DNA of 64,000 nt from Cryphonectria parasitica EP155 (GCF_011745365.1 NW_024468909.1:2914001-2978000); one strand, 5' to 3'; positions 12,365 to 24,479 are shown, counted from the first letter of the stretch. Translations and numbers: made by a program. Notes: a model not told the origin generated them from the letters alone.

Positions 12365-13520
12365 GGTGTGATGCTGGCTGTTGTCGTGGTTGTGCTCTTC
12401 TCCTTCTTCTTCTTCTCCTTCTCTTCTTCTCTTCTTCTTCTTCTTCTCTTCTCCTTCTTCTTCTCTTCTTCTTCTTCCTATTAGTGTTTCCGGCACGACA
12501 AGCTTCAAATATCCACCATTTTTGGAAAGAAGCAATCAATAGAAAAATGGAAAGGAATGTGTTTCTTCCCCCGAATTTCTCCCAAACTTTTTCTCTCCAT
12601 GCGCCCGGCGTTGCATCTTCAGGCTGACACGCTTTGCTTGTAAGGCTGATAATACTCACAGGGGGCTGTTGTTGGTAGCCAGTCATCGTCCAGCCAAACC
12701 CTCGGACAACTGAGACGGTGGGATTTTGCTCCGTTGTCCGAGCTGAGCAGCAGGTGCGAGGCGATGACGTCAGCGCTCTACTCCTTCCTTTGTAAAAGCC
12801 GTTGAGTGAAGACCGAGTACATAACATTGAATCAATACTGCCCACAGCTTCTTGAGGTAACCTTTCATGTTTGTAGCAGGCTGCAGCGATGTAACTCTGT
12901 GGGATGTCTTCCAGTCAATCCAGCATTCAAGCAAAACTCTTGAGACCAACAAACATCTCAATGCTTATTTTCGGCAACAGAGGAGTTTGGTCAGCATTCA
13001 AAGACGACTCGCCCAGCAACTCGCATCGTGGCTTGAGCCACCAATTGAAGCGATCTTGAAAAAGTGACGAGATGCCTTTTGGCCTTATTGGCTACTGTCT
13101 ACGAGAAGATGTCCCCTGCAGGATCACAAGTTTTTTTTTCCTCCTCTTGAGAAGGCATTTCCATGTTGTCATTCGCTGGAAGCAACGAGCCGGCACCGGA
13201 GCCAAGATTACAGCCGCAGCACAATCAGTCTGCCGGTGGTATCCGGTATTTTCTGCATATTGATATGATGCGCTGCGAGTGGTGGCATGTTTGAGTGGCT
13301 GTGCTGGATCGGGTGCAAGATAGACTTGACACGTAGTGAAGAAGATCTCCTCGTCCATCCAACAACAGCCGTCTTCGACATCATCTCAAGATAATCGATG
13401 ACAACGGCCTGAAACTCCATATTTGCAGTACATACTTACCTACTTACCTACAGCAAGATATTACAGTCCCATCCGTCACCGTCAATACCACGCCGGAAAA
13501 AAAGAAGAGAAAGGTTAAAG
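12365..13520. promoter_or_regulatory. Divergent promoter region, Zn2Cys6 regulator / FAD oxidoreductase
   Basis: A 1156-bp region between two divergent start codons, able to serve both genes. It includes the purine/pyrimidine tract at 12402-12480. I recognise no defined binding site for the regulator. Confidence 0.5.
12402..12480. repeat. CTT/CTC-rich (GAA/GAG on coding strand) tract
   Basis: About 80 bp of interrupted trinucleotide repeat, pure pyrimidine for most of its length on the plus strand. It lies 38 nt upstream of the Zn2Cys6 regulator start codon, so it would form a GA-rich leader in the mRNA or part of the core promoter. Confidence 0.85.
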
Positions 13521-14804
13521 ATGAGCACGAAACCCCGACCCCACATCATTGTGGTGGGTGCCGGCGTCATCGGCGCCTCCATCGCATGGCACCTCACGAG
13601 ACATGAGGTCGGTGCAGACGTGACAGTTGTCGCCCAGGACATTGGAGGCACTGCCACACCCTGCTCGTTTGCTTGGCTCAACGCGAGCTGGCACAACCCG
13701 AGACCTTACTATGACTTTCGCCGTCGGTCCATGGAAGGCTGGCGACGTCTTGCGGAGGAGCTGCCGGAGGTGTCCAATGTGCTGCGATGGTGCGGCTCCC
13801 TGAGTGTGAGTAGTAGTAGTACATTTTGTGTCTTCCATTCCTTTTCCCAATACCAAATACTGTTCATGGATTTCCCAATGGCTAATAAATTCTCTTGTGT
13901 GGGGTGTGGACAGTGGGATATGCCACCGGACGAGCTGGCCAAGTACCTCAAGGAGCACTCAGCCTGGGGCTACGATATTCACCGGGCCGAGCGCGCAGAG
14001 ATTCACGCCCTCGAGCCGACGCTGTCCGCCGAGGTCCTCCCACCAGAATGGGGCCTGCGCGTTGGTGAGGAGGGCGCCGTCGAGGCAGACCAAGCGGCGC
14101 GGGCCATGGTCAACGCTGCTCAGGAGCGCGGCGCCAAAGTCGTCCACGCCACCGTCACCAACCTGATCTGGGAACAGGAGCCAAACAGCAAGGGCACCGG
14201 CAGCAAGGGCACCGGCAGCAAGGTCACCGGCAGCAAGGTCACCGGCATCGTCCTTTCATCGTCCGAGACGCTGTTGGCCGATCACGTCGTGCTGGCCGCT
14301 GGCGTGGCATGCGTAGACCTCTGCACCACCGCAGGCATCACCGTGCCCCTCAAAACCCCAGCCCCCGCAGGCCTCCTCGTGCACTCAAAGCCCCTGAGAA
14401 AACGGATCCTACACCATGTCGTCTACAACCCCCAGGGCCATATGCGCCAGACCGCCGATGGGCGTATTCTGGCCGGGTCGGACTTTGTCGGCGGGGACCC
14501 GGGCCCCGACCCGCTGGCTACGGCGCGCGCACAGCTGGAAAAGGCGAAGATGTGCTTTCAACCGGAGGAGCGGGAGACGTTGGAACTGGACTACTTCACC
14601 GTTGGGTACCGCCCGCAGCCGGAGGATGGGCTGCCTATTCTTGGGGAGACGGGGTTGGAGGGACTATCGCTTGCTGTCATGCATTCAGGAGTGACGAATG
14701 CGGCGCTGGTTGGCGAAATTTTGGCTGAGACGGTCTTAACTGGCAAGGCGGACCCCGCGCTGGAGATCTTCTCGCTAAAGCGGTTCAAACAAGGTCGACG
14801 GTGA
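13521..14804 (+). CDS. FAD-dependent oxidoreductase, DAO family
   Basis: Flavoenzyme of the D-amino-acid-oxidase/glycine-oxidase fold, expected to oxidise an amine or amino acid; the substrate cannot be told from sequence. Exons 13521-13805 and 13914-14804 give 391 residues. The N-terminal dinucleotide-binding motif is GAGVIG at residues 13-18, directly after a hydrophobic beta strand. FAD contact signatures appear near the C-terminus (DGLPILGETG; HSGVTNAALVGEILAE). The 108-bp intron (GTGAGT...ACAG) falls between two Ser/Trp codons in phase 0; the intron is also in frame, but its translation is low complexity. A fourfold 15-bp in-frame repeat encodes GTGSK/VTGSK at 14186-14247. The gene shares an intergenic region with the Zn2Cys6 regulator. 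No signal peptide is seen, so it is cytosolic or peroxisomal; no clear C-terminal SKL is present (it ends QGRR). Confidence 0.88.
   Translation: MSTKPRPHIIVVGAGVIGASIAWHLTRHEVGADVTVVAQDIGGTATPCSFAWLNASWHNPRPYYDFRRRSMEGWRRLAEELPEVSNVLRWCGSLSVSSSSTFCVFHSFSQYQILFMDFPMANKFSCVGCGQWDMPPDELAKYLKEHSAWGYDIHRAERAEIHALEPTLSAEVLPPEWGLRVGEEGAVEADQAARAMVNAAQERGAKVVHATVTNLIWEQEPNSKGTGSKGTGSKVTGSKVTGIVLSSSETLLADHVVLAAGVACVDLCTTAGITVPLKTPAPAGLLVHSKPLRKRILHHVVYNPQGHMRQTADGRILAGSDFVGGDPGPDPLATARAQLEKAKMCFQPEERETLELDYFTVGYRPQPEDGLPILGETGLEGLSLAVMHSGVTNAALVGEILAETVLTGKADPALEIFSLKRFKQGRR
14186..14247 (+). repeat. In-frame 15-bp tandem repeat inside the FAD oxidoreductase
   Basis: Four tandem copies of a 15-bp unit based on GGCACCGGCAGCAAG, the later ones with GTCACC in place of GGCACC. 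Each copy adds five residues (GTGSK or VTGSK), forming a flexible Gly/Ser/Thr/Lys insertion between the FAD-domain strands. Confidence 0.9.
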
Positions 14805-16101
14805 CAATGCGACTCGAACCTCTAATTCCGGGGGGGGGGGGGAGGGGCGTGTTCCAAGGGTGGCCTTCTTCTACATCACTACGACCAGGAAGCAAATTAT
14901 CTACTCTTGCTGGAGGGGCCAAAGGGTCCGAGGTATGCGGATTCACATACTCGTTAAGGCAAGTGGAAGATCAATCAAATGTCAAGTTTGACATCAAATA
15001 ATGAAGCATTTAGTAAACAGTCCTGGCACACACAAGTCCTGGACTGTTGGCCAGAATGTATCTTACTATTGCCCCACACAAATTAGTCCATCATGACCGC
15101 CACCAGGAGCAATTTTCATCACCTTCATCGACCGCACCTTCTACCCAGGTGACGACCTACACACACATCACACACAGTACCCAAGTAACAGGATCCTCGT
15201 GCCATTATTTTTCTTGTTGGACACCCCGAAAAGACGGACGTAACACATACTCGGATTTTCCTGATCGGCAGGCCAGAATACGGACTGGCCTCACAACCCT
15301 CCCCCCCAAAAGGTGATACCTGTTTATCGTCACTGTATCACGACACCAGCATAGTCATCGGACTTTTGCTGCTGCTACTGCCCCCTCGCCCCCCCCCCCT
15401 CCCCTACCTCTTCTTTCCTGCTACCGAGGTCTCAGATCACAAGAAAAGTCTCAGATCATACACTTGAGACATTGGGCCGGGTCTTTCGAAAAAAAAGCTT
15501 TGTGCAATGTAAGGCGAAGAGGACACAGAGGGCAACTCGTTGACCGCTTCTCTCATCAATACATAATGGCTACAGGAGAGGAGGATATGCTGCTACTCGG
15601 GACCTTCGGGGGGCAAACACACAGGTCGGCGGAGCTCAATGCGGCAGCCCGGGTGCCGTAGGTACATTACTACCGTGTACTAGATGGCTTTCTCTTCCTC
15701 TTCCTTTTCCCTTGGCACGTTTTTTTGGCCCGGACCCGAGGGCCCCGCACCCTTCCAATACGACTCGATTTCATCACACATGGTAAGACATAAGCCCCAC
15801 CTCTTAGTTCTGGGGACCGAACCTTAAATGGCACCGAGAGCTTGGTATATGTTAGTTGCTCGGGTGCAGCATGGCGGGTGGTTTGGCTTGGCTGGAGGAT
15901 GCGTTGGCGTTTGTCTCAGAATGGATTTCTTTGCAGATGGGTGACAGCTGGTATGCTTCAGAATGTGGACAGCTCCCTTCTTCTCACTACCAAGGTTGAT
16001 AGACGTGACAACTCACGCAGGTCGTACCAGAGATGTCTCGGGTCTAGATTTGGTTCGAAAACCCACCCTTGGGCTTGCTGCTCCGCTGCAAGTCCTGGAT
16101 C

Positions 16102-16146
<45 letters not shown>
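16102..16146. repeat. (ATG)n / (TGA)n trinucleotide microsatellite
   Basis: About 15 uninterrupted copies of a GAT-type trinucleotide, followed after a 12-bp break by four more copies at 16158-16169. Confidence 0.95.
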
Positions 16147-16935
16147 CTTTTATTAAGATGATGATGATGGCTTGTCAATGCTCCCCCCCCCCCCGGTCCC
16201 TCCTGCATGCCAATCTGAGTGGGGCCGTGGCGAAGGAGTGGTATCATCCAAATGGTCGCAGAGAATAGGCCTCGTGACGCGACGGTATATCATGCTATAT
16301 GCATGAGAAGTGCATACAAAGTGTGCCCAGGGCCTGCATGACGAGGTTGCTATACTGAGGTAGTACTTTGTTGGCAGGGGGCCCAGCCAACTCCCTTCCC
16401 CCGTCCCGGGCCCACAACTCAGCAGTGCCGGACACACAAAGTATTTGTGTGTGGTGTTGGCAGCGAACTTGCATGCAGGACCGTGGCCTAGACTGCGGGA
16501 CTGCTATGCCGCCAGGGTTGTACTATAGTTGTGAAAGAGGAGCCGAGAGTACTATAATACCCTGGCCATCATGACATGTCATTTTTCTTGAATCTTTCTT
16601 TTCTTTCTTCTGCAGCTTCAACGAACCATACGGCTCGTGACCCCTGTCGACCTCGTCAGGAATTGGCGTGCAGGACGCCCGTGATGATGTCTCCACCGCG
16701 GTGTGCTTAGTCGTGGGAACTAGAGGAGCGGGCACCTGCTGCAGACGGCGAGGTTCCAGGTCGACGAAAACTACCATGATCAGCCCCTCTGCAGGATCAG
16801 CTCTCGCGTATCTTGAGTGCAGGCGGAAGCGGCGGCCAGCCGGGGTCTGTATGGTGTAAAGCGCCCATGCAGCGGTAGCTATGTCCCAGCGGCCAGGGTT
16901 GACAGTTGATCACGCTTCCGCTTGTGCGCAACCAT

Positions 16936-17035
16936 ATACACACACACACACACACACACACATACTCACTCACTCACTCACTCACTCACTCACTCACACT
17001 CACACACATACCCCATCCATCCATCCATCCATCCC
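16936..17035. repeat. Compound microsatellite (AC)n-(ACTC)n-(CATC)n
   Basis: Three adjoining simple repeats: AC dinucleotides (16936-16962), ACTC tetranucleotides (16964-16998) and CATC tetranucleotides (17012-17035), separated by a few bases. Confidence 0.95.
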
Positions 17036-18149
17036 ATCTGATGTGACCGGCCTGCAGTGAGTGCCCTGGTCATCGCAGGCGGCGTTTGGGAGTGTCTATT
17101 CAGCAGGCACTCGACATGAAAAGCCGCCCTTTCCGGTATTGCTTGCGGAAGTGCAGGGCTGCGTGGCTGGCTGCCAGTATGGGTAACAAGTAGGGCGATA
17201 ACTCGCGGCGTGTGGTCCGCCCTAAAAGGATCCAGAGGCGTCCAATGCTTGGTCACGTCACCCCGGAGGAGTATGTCCGTCTGCTGCCTCTTCCAACTGC
17301 CAATATCATACCCTCTCTGAGAGAGGTGGGGGGGGGGGGGGAGAGGGAATGGGGGAGAGAAAAAGGCGCTGACCAAAGACGTGAGAAGGTAGCAAGTGCC
17401 AGATCGTCGTGTGGATCCTACACTTTGCTCCCTCCCGGAAGAGGTCACAGCTCCTGGAGAGATGCCATGGCTGAGCTGACTAGGCTGGCGAGCATGACCT
17501 TATTCGTGACCAGAGCAGTGCTTGTGGGCCTCGAGTGCAGATTCTGGCGGGTTGCTCCTTGTACACCAGCTCGTGTTTCTTGATGTCGCGGCTGTCATGG
17601 TCAAATGTCAGCTAGGCAGTTACGACAGTTGTTATTGTCGTATTCAAGCGCTCAAAACGCTGAAAGGCTTACACACTTCTATCCATCGTACTATGTACCT
17701 GGGTACGTGGTAAACTGGGGGGGGGGGGTTGCAAATTTACAGGCCTTCCCCTCACGAGCCCACCCGAAGTTGGGGGAAGGACAGCAGGGTAGCCAAAGTA
17801 CCGTGGACCGAGAGCAGGCAACAATAGCGCACGGATCACCATGATCAACAGACGATCTCATCTGGTCCTTCCGCGACAAAGATCTTTCCCACAACTCAAT
17901 TCGATTCAACTCAAAACCCACCTCGACTCAATGACAGAGACAGGGTCCTTACTATGGCCCGATTGGCCCCGACTCGCTGCCCATCAATACTTCGAGAGGC
18001 TTTCCCAACAGCCTCAACACAAATGTAATTTTCGGTCCCCCCCCCCCTCCATTTTCTCTCCTGACCCACACTGTCTCTCTTCAGCCCTGACGGGAATGGC
18101 TAAGAATTAGAACACTTCGGAAGATGACCGTTTGAACCACCTACAGCCT

Positions 18150-18179
18150 AGAGCCTGGAGCCTGGAGCCTGGAGCCTAC
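18150..18179. repeat. Heptamer GGAGCCT repeat
   Basis: Four near-perfect tandem copies of a 7-bp unit (the first reads agagcct). Confidence 0.8.
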
Positions 18180-21109
18180 CTGGACCATGACCAACTTATG
18201 GAGGGGGGAGGCGTGGCAGAAAGAGGGGGTTGGCGGGCTGTCAAGACTCTTTTGCCGCCCTCTGCCCTCGAGGCTAGTTTCTCTGTTGCAAAGCTTGTCA
18301 GGGGCTGAGACCCTAGGCCCGGCTTCAACATCAGCTGGCACTTATACATTCCGGCATACGACGCGCTTCGTCCTCACAGGGTTGTCGTGGACTGACGTGG
18401 ACCGAGCATTTCGGAGAGTCATGTCCACGTACTGGCAACACGCACTGACTGACTGACTGACAGCACGCTGACGCTGAAGTATGCTCCCTGGCTAGAGTCG
18501 AAGTCAAATCTGAAGCCTGCTCGGCAGGGTACCCGAGATAACCATCTCGACTGCCACGCACGTCAAACGTTGGCGCTGCTGCTTATGGACAACGCTTTGG
18601 CTTGCGCCCCCCCCCCCCAAAAAAAGAACAAAACAAAAGAAGAGCATGGTACCACTACCAATACCAACAACATTCGATTATGGGTTATCTACCCCACGCC
18701 ACTGTTTCAATGGGCTACCGTGGCTGGGCTGACGAAGGTGCCAGTTGCAATGCCGGATATATCCGTGACTTTTCGACCGGCTGAGATTATTCTGTGACCA
18801 GTGCTCTGTCTGGTATACCTCGTCATTGAGGGAGGGGTGGATGAAGCTCCTGGAAAGAATGAATCAGACTGGCAGATCCCAACACCAATATGAAGCAACC
18901 CTAATCTCCTCGACGGGGGGAGGGATCAATGTCACCGTGTCAGACAAAATGCCTGTCAGCCATGACACGGCAGCAATTCCTGGCTTGTCATCATCTTGCA
19001 AAGTGTTGCAACACTGATCGCCAATTTGGCCACCCGGCTGGTCCTGCTCATGATTCACGACACCGGACCTGTCAAGGGCCCATCTCTATCAGGGACAGGG
19101 GCTCGCAGCGGATGCTACTATGTACGATGATGGCAGCTGTGCAGATCCTAGCCAGGGGCCCTTAGGTTGGCATCGGACTGCGCGTGATTAGTGTTGTGTG
19201 CAGCTATCTGGGTAGTCATTCGACAGACAGGGTCCTGAAAGGCGAGTTGGTGCATGTCGAGGCGGGAAGAGGCCTTTCAGCCAGAGGACGACGGACGCAT
19301 GAGCGGACATCCTTACATGCTCACCCGCGCCGAGCAGAGCACAGCAGATGCGGTGGGAACTGGCAGCAAGCAAAAAGCTGTACCATGATGCATCTCTCCA
19401 AGATGATCGCTGCCAAACCAGACAGCCACCTGGTTCGTCGTTTCTGTCGTCACGTTGTGTACCGGGTCTTGCCACCAATCACCGCCTAGAGAGACGCCTA
19501 GCACAACAGCAGCAGCAACAGCAGCGGCAGTATGGTGCGCTGGCGCTGGACACATGCTTCTTTTCCAAGCAGGCATAGGCTTGGTCTGATCATCTCTTCC
19601 GTGCCACTGCCATGCACGCAAAGCAGCAACAACACGAGGGCAGCCAGCGCGGGATGGCATGCCGAGGGCGAGTGCCACGCTTACCTACGCCCCCTACGCC
19701 ATCTGTGGTCCTGTGCGCGGTGAGAGATACACACCCGGGGTTGCATGCCGTGCTTATTTGGCTAGTCAGGCAGGTGTGTATTGTTTGTGGCTACAGATGG
19801 AGTTTTCGTCCTGGTCACCGCCATTGCGTAGTGTAATGTCAAGGTTCTTACGCCCCCAGACTGGTCATGAGTTTCTGGTAAGGCAGCAAGCAGATCCTCT
19901 AATTTGCCTCATGTGAATGGGGGACCTACAGCTTGGTGGTCCGGGGGGAGAAGGGGGGGGGGGGAGACCATGCAGTATGCTACCATTCGGGGAGGTCTGG
20001 ACCTGTGTGGGCTGTGGGTTGCCCTGGTATGGGTGTCATGAGAATCCTCTGTGGCTTGATAAACTCATAAGTGTGCGTGGTGACCAGCGTGGGCATTGAT
20101 TCCGATGAGACGGTCAAATAACGTGCACAGCATCATAGCCCGTGACGGTGGAAGAGAGTGCGTCTGGTTTTGAAGGAGGGGGGGGGGGGGGACTGGCACG
20201 GACATACGCCTGAACCTGTGACCACCGCCGAGAAGACCAGGAGCCTTGTCGGTTTCTTTTGCCGTTCTGAAGTACACGCACACACACAGACAGAAGCAAG
20301 CAGATGAGGGGGGGGGTGGGGGTTGGTGGTTAACAAGCACAGGTCAGCCCTTCCGGTCGTCTCTTCTTGTTCGGCCATCTCATGGGTGAGCAGTGGTCGC
20401 CGACCAACAAAAGTTTTGCCCGACGCACATGAAGCCATACTGCATGCATCAACCACTACTCGAAAGATTTTCAAGTTTGTGAGTGGATGTTTGCGGACTC
20501 GTCCATCCATTTTCGTAGGACAGCACGGAACATGGATATGGTTGGGCGGCGCAATCTCTGGCGGCTTAGAAGAACTTGAGACGGGAAAGAGAGAAACGCA
20601 GAAAGACAGACACCACCCACATAGGCTCTTTCCGCGGTCCAAGACAAGGCGTCCTTCGCGCTCCCGCCCCAACCCCATTCCGTCCGCTCTGGCTCTTGGC
20701 CCTTCTTTTCTTGTCACACCCGGGAAAGCCACATGGCTATCGGGATATAGCGTCTGCCCTCTTCTTCCTATCCTGCCTCTCCTTCTCTTGCGCAACTACT
20801 AGGTACTCCTGCCTGCCAACCTGCTACCCCGGCTAGTCAACGACGGAAATGAGTGAGGCGAGTAAGTAACCTGCTCCCCCCCTCACCCCCACCAGCGCCC
20901 CCAAAAAGGTGGACGGGCTGCGTAGTAGTGAGCCAGCACACACACCCCACCCCCCGGTCCAAGCCCCAAAGTAAAGTCAGCCCAATCTATCTGGGACGTA
21001 TTAACTTTCCTTCCAAGTCTCGAGAAGAGGGGGAAAAGGAAGGGGTGAGAGAACACAAAGGGGGCTTGGGTAAAAATTGAAGTAAAGGATGCCCCTCCTG
21101 GGTGGTGGT

Positions 21110-21150
21110 GAACAAGAGAGAGAGAGAGAGAGAGGGGGGGGGGGGGAGGG
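21110..21150. repeat. (GA)n followed by a G run
   Basis: GA dinucleotides merge directly into a run of about 11 G and then more GA/GGGA. The purine tract is continuous on the plus strand. Confidence 0.85.
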
Positions 21151-21922
21151 AGAGGGAGAGAAAGCACTCGTGCAACTCACTCTTCTCCCATTTCTTGGTG
21201 TCACTGTTACACATCTGAAAGAGGTTTGGCAGTGGTTGACCGACGGACGGTTCCAAAAAAAGAAAAGAAAAGAAATAAAAGAAAAGGGAAAAAGAAAAAT
21301 AGCAAAGAATACAACCCTCCCCCCTTCGACCTTCTTCCCCCCACCAGATTAGAACCTGGGAAAAAGAAAAGATGAGATTGATTGCCGGATGTTTATAGTC
21401 TGAAACAACTTGCCGCATGCGATGGGCTGGCCCCCCCCCCCCTCTCTCTCTCCCCCCTTTACTACTACTTAGTCACTTGGATAGATTGCGTGTTCCTTCG
21501 TTTTTTTTCTTTTCCTTTCCCTTTGTCTTTCCTTGACGACGATCCTAGCGCCTTGTTCCACGTGTGACACGGCACAGGCCAGGCAGGGTGAGAGAGACAA
21601 GAGAGAGAGAGAGAGAAGGTGAGAAAAAGTCAAGAGAGAAAAAAAATTAAAAAATTGAAAAGGAGGTACAGAGGGAAGGAAGAAGGAAAAAGAAGAAACA
21701 AGAGACATGCGCGGTACGTAAAAGAGGAAAAGAGATTGATTGGTTGTACTGCGAACCCGGCAGCATGGTTTGGGAGCCGGATCTCTTTAGGTTGTTTTAT
21801 GCGGGCTCTATCCTGTAAGTCATACATATACGTACATACATACATACCTTGTGACTATGGATGTATGTAGGTAGGCGTATGCCGATGGCGGGACACGGCG
21901 CATCGCTGCGTGCTTTCTTTTC

Positions 21923-21923
<1 letters not shown>

Positions 21924-21971
<48 letters not shown>
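21924..21971. repeat. (TC)n dinucleotide microsatellite
   Basis: About 24 copies of TC, uninterrupted, the longest dinucleotide repeat in the window. Confidence 0.95.
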
Positions 21972-21972
<1 letters not shown>

Positions 21973-22919
21973 GAACCCAGCGCAGTCGTTGTTGGCTCCC
22001 CGGGCTAGGGCTTTGGGGTGTACTCGGTAAGTGTGACGCTGATGGGAGGAAGGGTGGGGGGGGACATGGCTGGCTGGATAAGAGGCGGTGATGGCCAGCA
22101 AGCAGCACCCTCCCTCTCCGCCTGGGGAATGTTGTTTGTTCACCTTGTAATTCAAGTGTGTGAGACAGAACAAGAGCGGGAGAGAAAGCTGGAAACGAAC
22201 GCTAAGCGTCTTTTGGAGAGTGTGTGTATGTTTCTTCTGAATTCCGCTGGGTTGCCCCAGAATGCCATAGTACTATGTAGTAAAAATGCTTGCTCATGTA
22301 TTGTTGCTTCTCAAGATGAGCCCTAACAGGTCTCATTCGCCGGCCACTCGATGCAGAGGTATCTCTATCTATTGAACTTTTTATTTTTTTTATATTTTTT
22401 TATTGCGCTTGCTTGCTTGCTTTGCAGTTTGCCGCCCGAAACCGTTTAAATCAGTAAAGGAAAAAAACAAGAATGTCGAACCCACCAATTCTTGCTGCTG
22501 TGAATAGCCGCCCGATAAATGACCCAAACCCGCTTGACCACCTGTGTCCCTCGCAATGATGATGATGAAGGTGCCAGCCTGCCTACTTGTGTGTGCATGC
22601 AGTGCTCATGTGTTGCGCCTGTTGTTGTTGTTCGGTTGTCGTGCCCCATTATGTAAACCGATTAACTTGTCCACAAGAACGTTTGCATCGAATTTTTCTC
22701 CTTTTTTGTTTCTTGTTCTTGTGTTTCTCCTCGTTTCCTCGTGACATGGTAGGTATGTACAGTTCAAGAAAAAACATAAGTATTTTTCAGTTGAAAAAAA
22801 GAAAAGGGCTCGAAGTTTTTTTCTTTTCCTTTTTCTTATTTTCGTTCAGCGCAGATCCATGGTTGCTATTTTAGTAGTGTGCGCAAGGAAGGGTCTTCTT
22901 CGGAAGTTTCCCCCTTTCT

Positions 22920-24479
22920 TTAGTAGCTGCCACCTCGCTTCAGGTGCTGTGAGCGACGGCGGGCCTCCATGTCGTCATCAAATGGGCTATCCCCCCCGTC
23001 GCTTGTCGTTGGGCTCTGCCGAGGTTTGCTGTCATCGTAGTCGCCGCGCTCGGTGGAGGTAAGCAGCTTGCCGTCGGTAGTACGCGAAGTCATGGCATCT
23101 GACTCGGCACGGGCGTTGTTGAGCATCGTGGGCAGCTGCCTGCGGCGGGCATTGATAAACCAGTTTGAGATTTGGTCTGGAAGACTAATTAGCGTGGCTG
23201 AATTTTTTTTTTTTGGGGGGGGGGGAACAACACTCACTCATCTGGAGTCCAGTTTGTCGCATCAACTCCTGCTTCTCATCCTCGGTGGGATATGGGTGGT
23301 GGAGATGACCGACAAACCATGTCCTCAGCTTGTCCGTAGTCTCCTTGGGAAGGTTTCCCCTGCGCTTCCGCTGCTTGTTGTCTGAAGCCATGGCGAGTGA
23401 CATCTCGGCGTAGCGCATATACTCTGAATAGGGCGTTGGGTAGATGCCAGGGGAAAACGGCGTCCGGTCCACAGCGTGAATAGAGCCCATGGAAAGTGAC
23501 TGCACTCTCGATGGGTGGTGGTAACCGTAGTTGTATGGTGGGGCGGCCGGCCCAGGTCGGTAGGAGGTCGGACTTGCTTCGTACCGCTGATCAGGGTGGT
23601 GCACGTAGAGTGGTGCTCGAGGTGCCTCCTGGAGGTACTCATCGCTGGAGTGACCCCGAATGCGCGGCATGGGGGCGGGTGGTCCACGCTCCAGGCCCGC
23701 TGGAGGTGCGAAACTGGGCAGGGATGGGCGAACATCTGGGCGGTCCACAGGCTCCAACGTAGCAGGCGATCGGATCGCTGGCAGGCCTCCCGGGGGTAGA
23801 TGAGGAGGGCTCGCCCTCGCATTCGGTCCGCCCCACTGCTCTGGTGGTGGTGGTGGTGCTCCTCTCGGTGCGTATGCTGGTGAGGCTGGTCGGGGCATGG
23901 GCATCTCTGCGTGCCTGGGCGGGCTGTTGTAGTGCCTGGGTACGCGGCTCTGGCGCTCGTCCCTCTCTTCTTCGAGAGACAGACGCCTTCGCTTGTTTGA
24001 GTTTGGCGAGTGGACGTACTCTGGGGTCAGCAGGCCAGGCCCGGTGGCCGATGGTGAGTTTGCGGATCCAGGAGTCCTTCCTGACCCATCCTGGGGTCCG
24101 ACCCGTAGTTGCAATTCAGGAATGGCCTTTTTGATTGAAATGTCAGTGGTATTGTCTTGACTATATATGCACGCGGGCAAGAATACACCTTGGAAAGAAA
24201 GAAGAAGAAAAAAAGGGGGGGGGGCTTTACCTGGCGAATAGATGGGAGGGCGACCTGAGCGGCCTGGGCAGGCTGAGGAGCGTCATACCTCGGCCTTGAG
24301 GAGGACGAGGACGAGGAGGAGTAGTAGTAGTCTGCAGTCATCTTGGGTTCGTCCCAGATGTGACGAAAAGGAGGGTGGGGAGTTGGCGTGGCCATGGCGA
24401 GCATCGACATCTTGGCTTCCTGTTCAGTTCGGCTGTGGTAGGAGTCACTGCGCTCAGTCGAGTAAGGCGCGCCTTCCAT
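22920..24479 (-). CDS. TALE/KN-type homeodomain transcription factor
   Basis: Homeodomain regulator of the TALE superclass, related in kind to the Neurospora/Podospora KN-homeobox developmental regulators; the exact orthologue is not assigned. Exons on the minus strand are 24231-24479, 23238-24126 and 22920-23176, giving 464 residues. The N-terminal half is Pro/Ser-rich and disordered (an eight-Ser run after YYY, then PPPPP), with a basic patch (NKRRRLS). The homeodomain spans about residues 335-397: NLPKETTDKLRTWF, the HPYPTEDEK three-residue-loop extension, then NQISNWFINARRRQLP, with W48, F49, N51 and R53 all present. Intron 2 (61 bp, holding a T12-G11 tract on the plus strand) splits the codon for Asn43. 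Intron 1 uses an AAAAAG acceptor, its weakest boundary. The gene sits alone in about 28 kb, a layout typical of genes with large regulatory regions. Confidence 0.9.

Larger units (their letters stand above)
14805..22919. other. 8.1-kb gene-poor stretch downstream of the homeobox gene
   Basis: No protein gene I can support. All open frames are short, and many are translations of simple repeats (poly-His, poly-Met, RERERER). The stretch holds several microsatellites listed separately and numerous runs of eight or more G or C. It could hold non-coding transcripts or the 3' UTR of the homeobox gene, but nothing in the sequence proves this. Confidence 0.55.

Noticed and set aside
14808..14830. Second B-box-like sequence (AGGTTCGAGTC on the minus strand)
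   Set aside because: No cloverleaf can be drawn; flanking sequence is a G run and the end of a coding exon.
15842..16268. Frames with poly-Asp, poly-Met or poly-His
   Set aside because: They are translations of the GAT microsatellite.
20133..20795. 220-codon minus-strand frame in the 8-kb gap
   Set aside because: Pro/Arg/Gly-rich with cysteine clusters that come from G runs and CA repeats; no recognisable fold.
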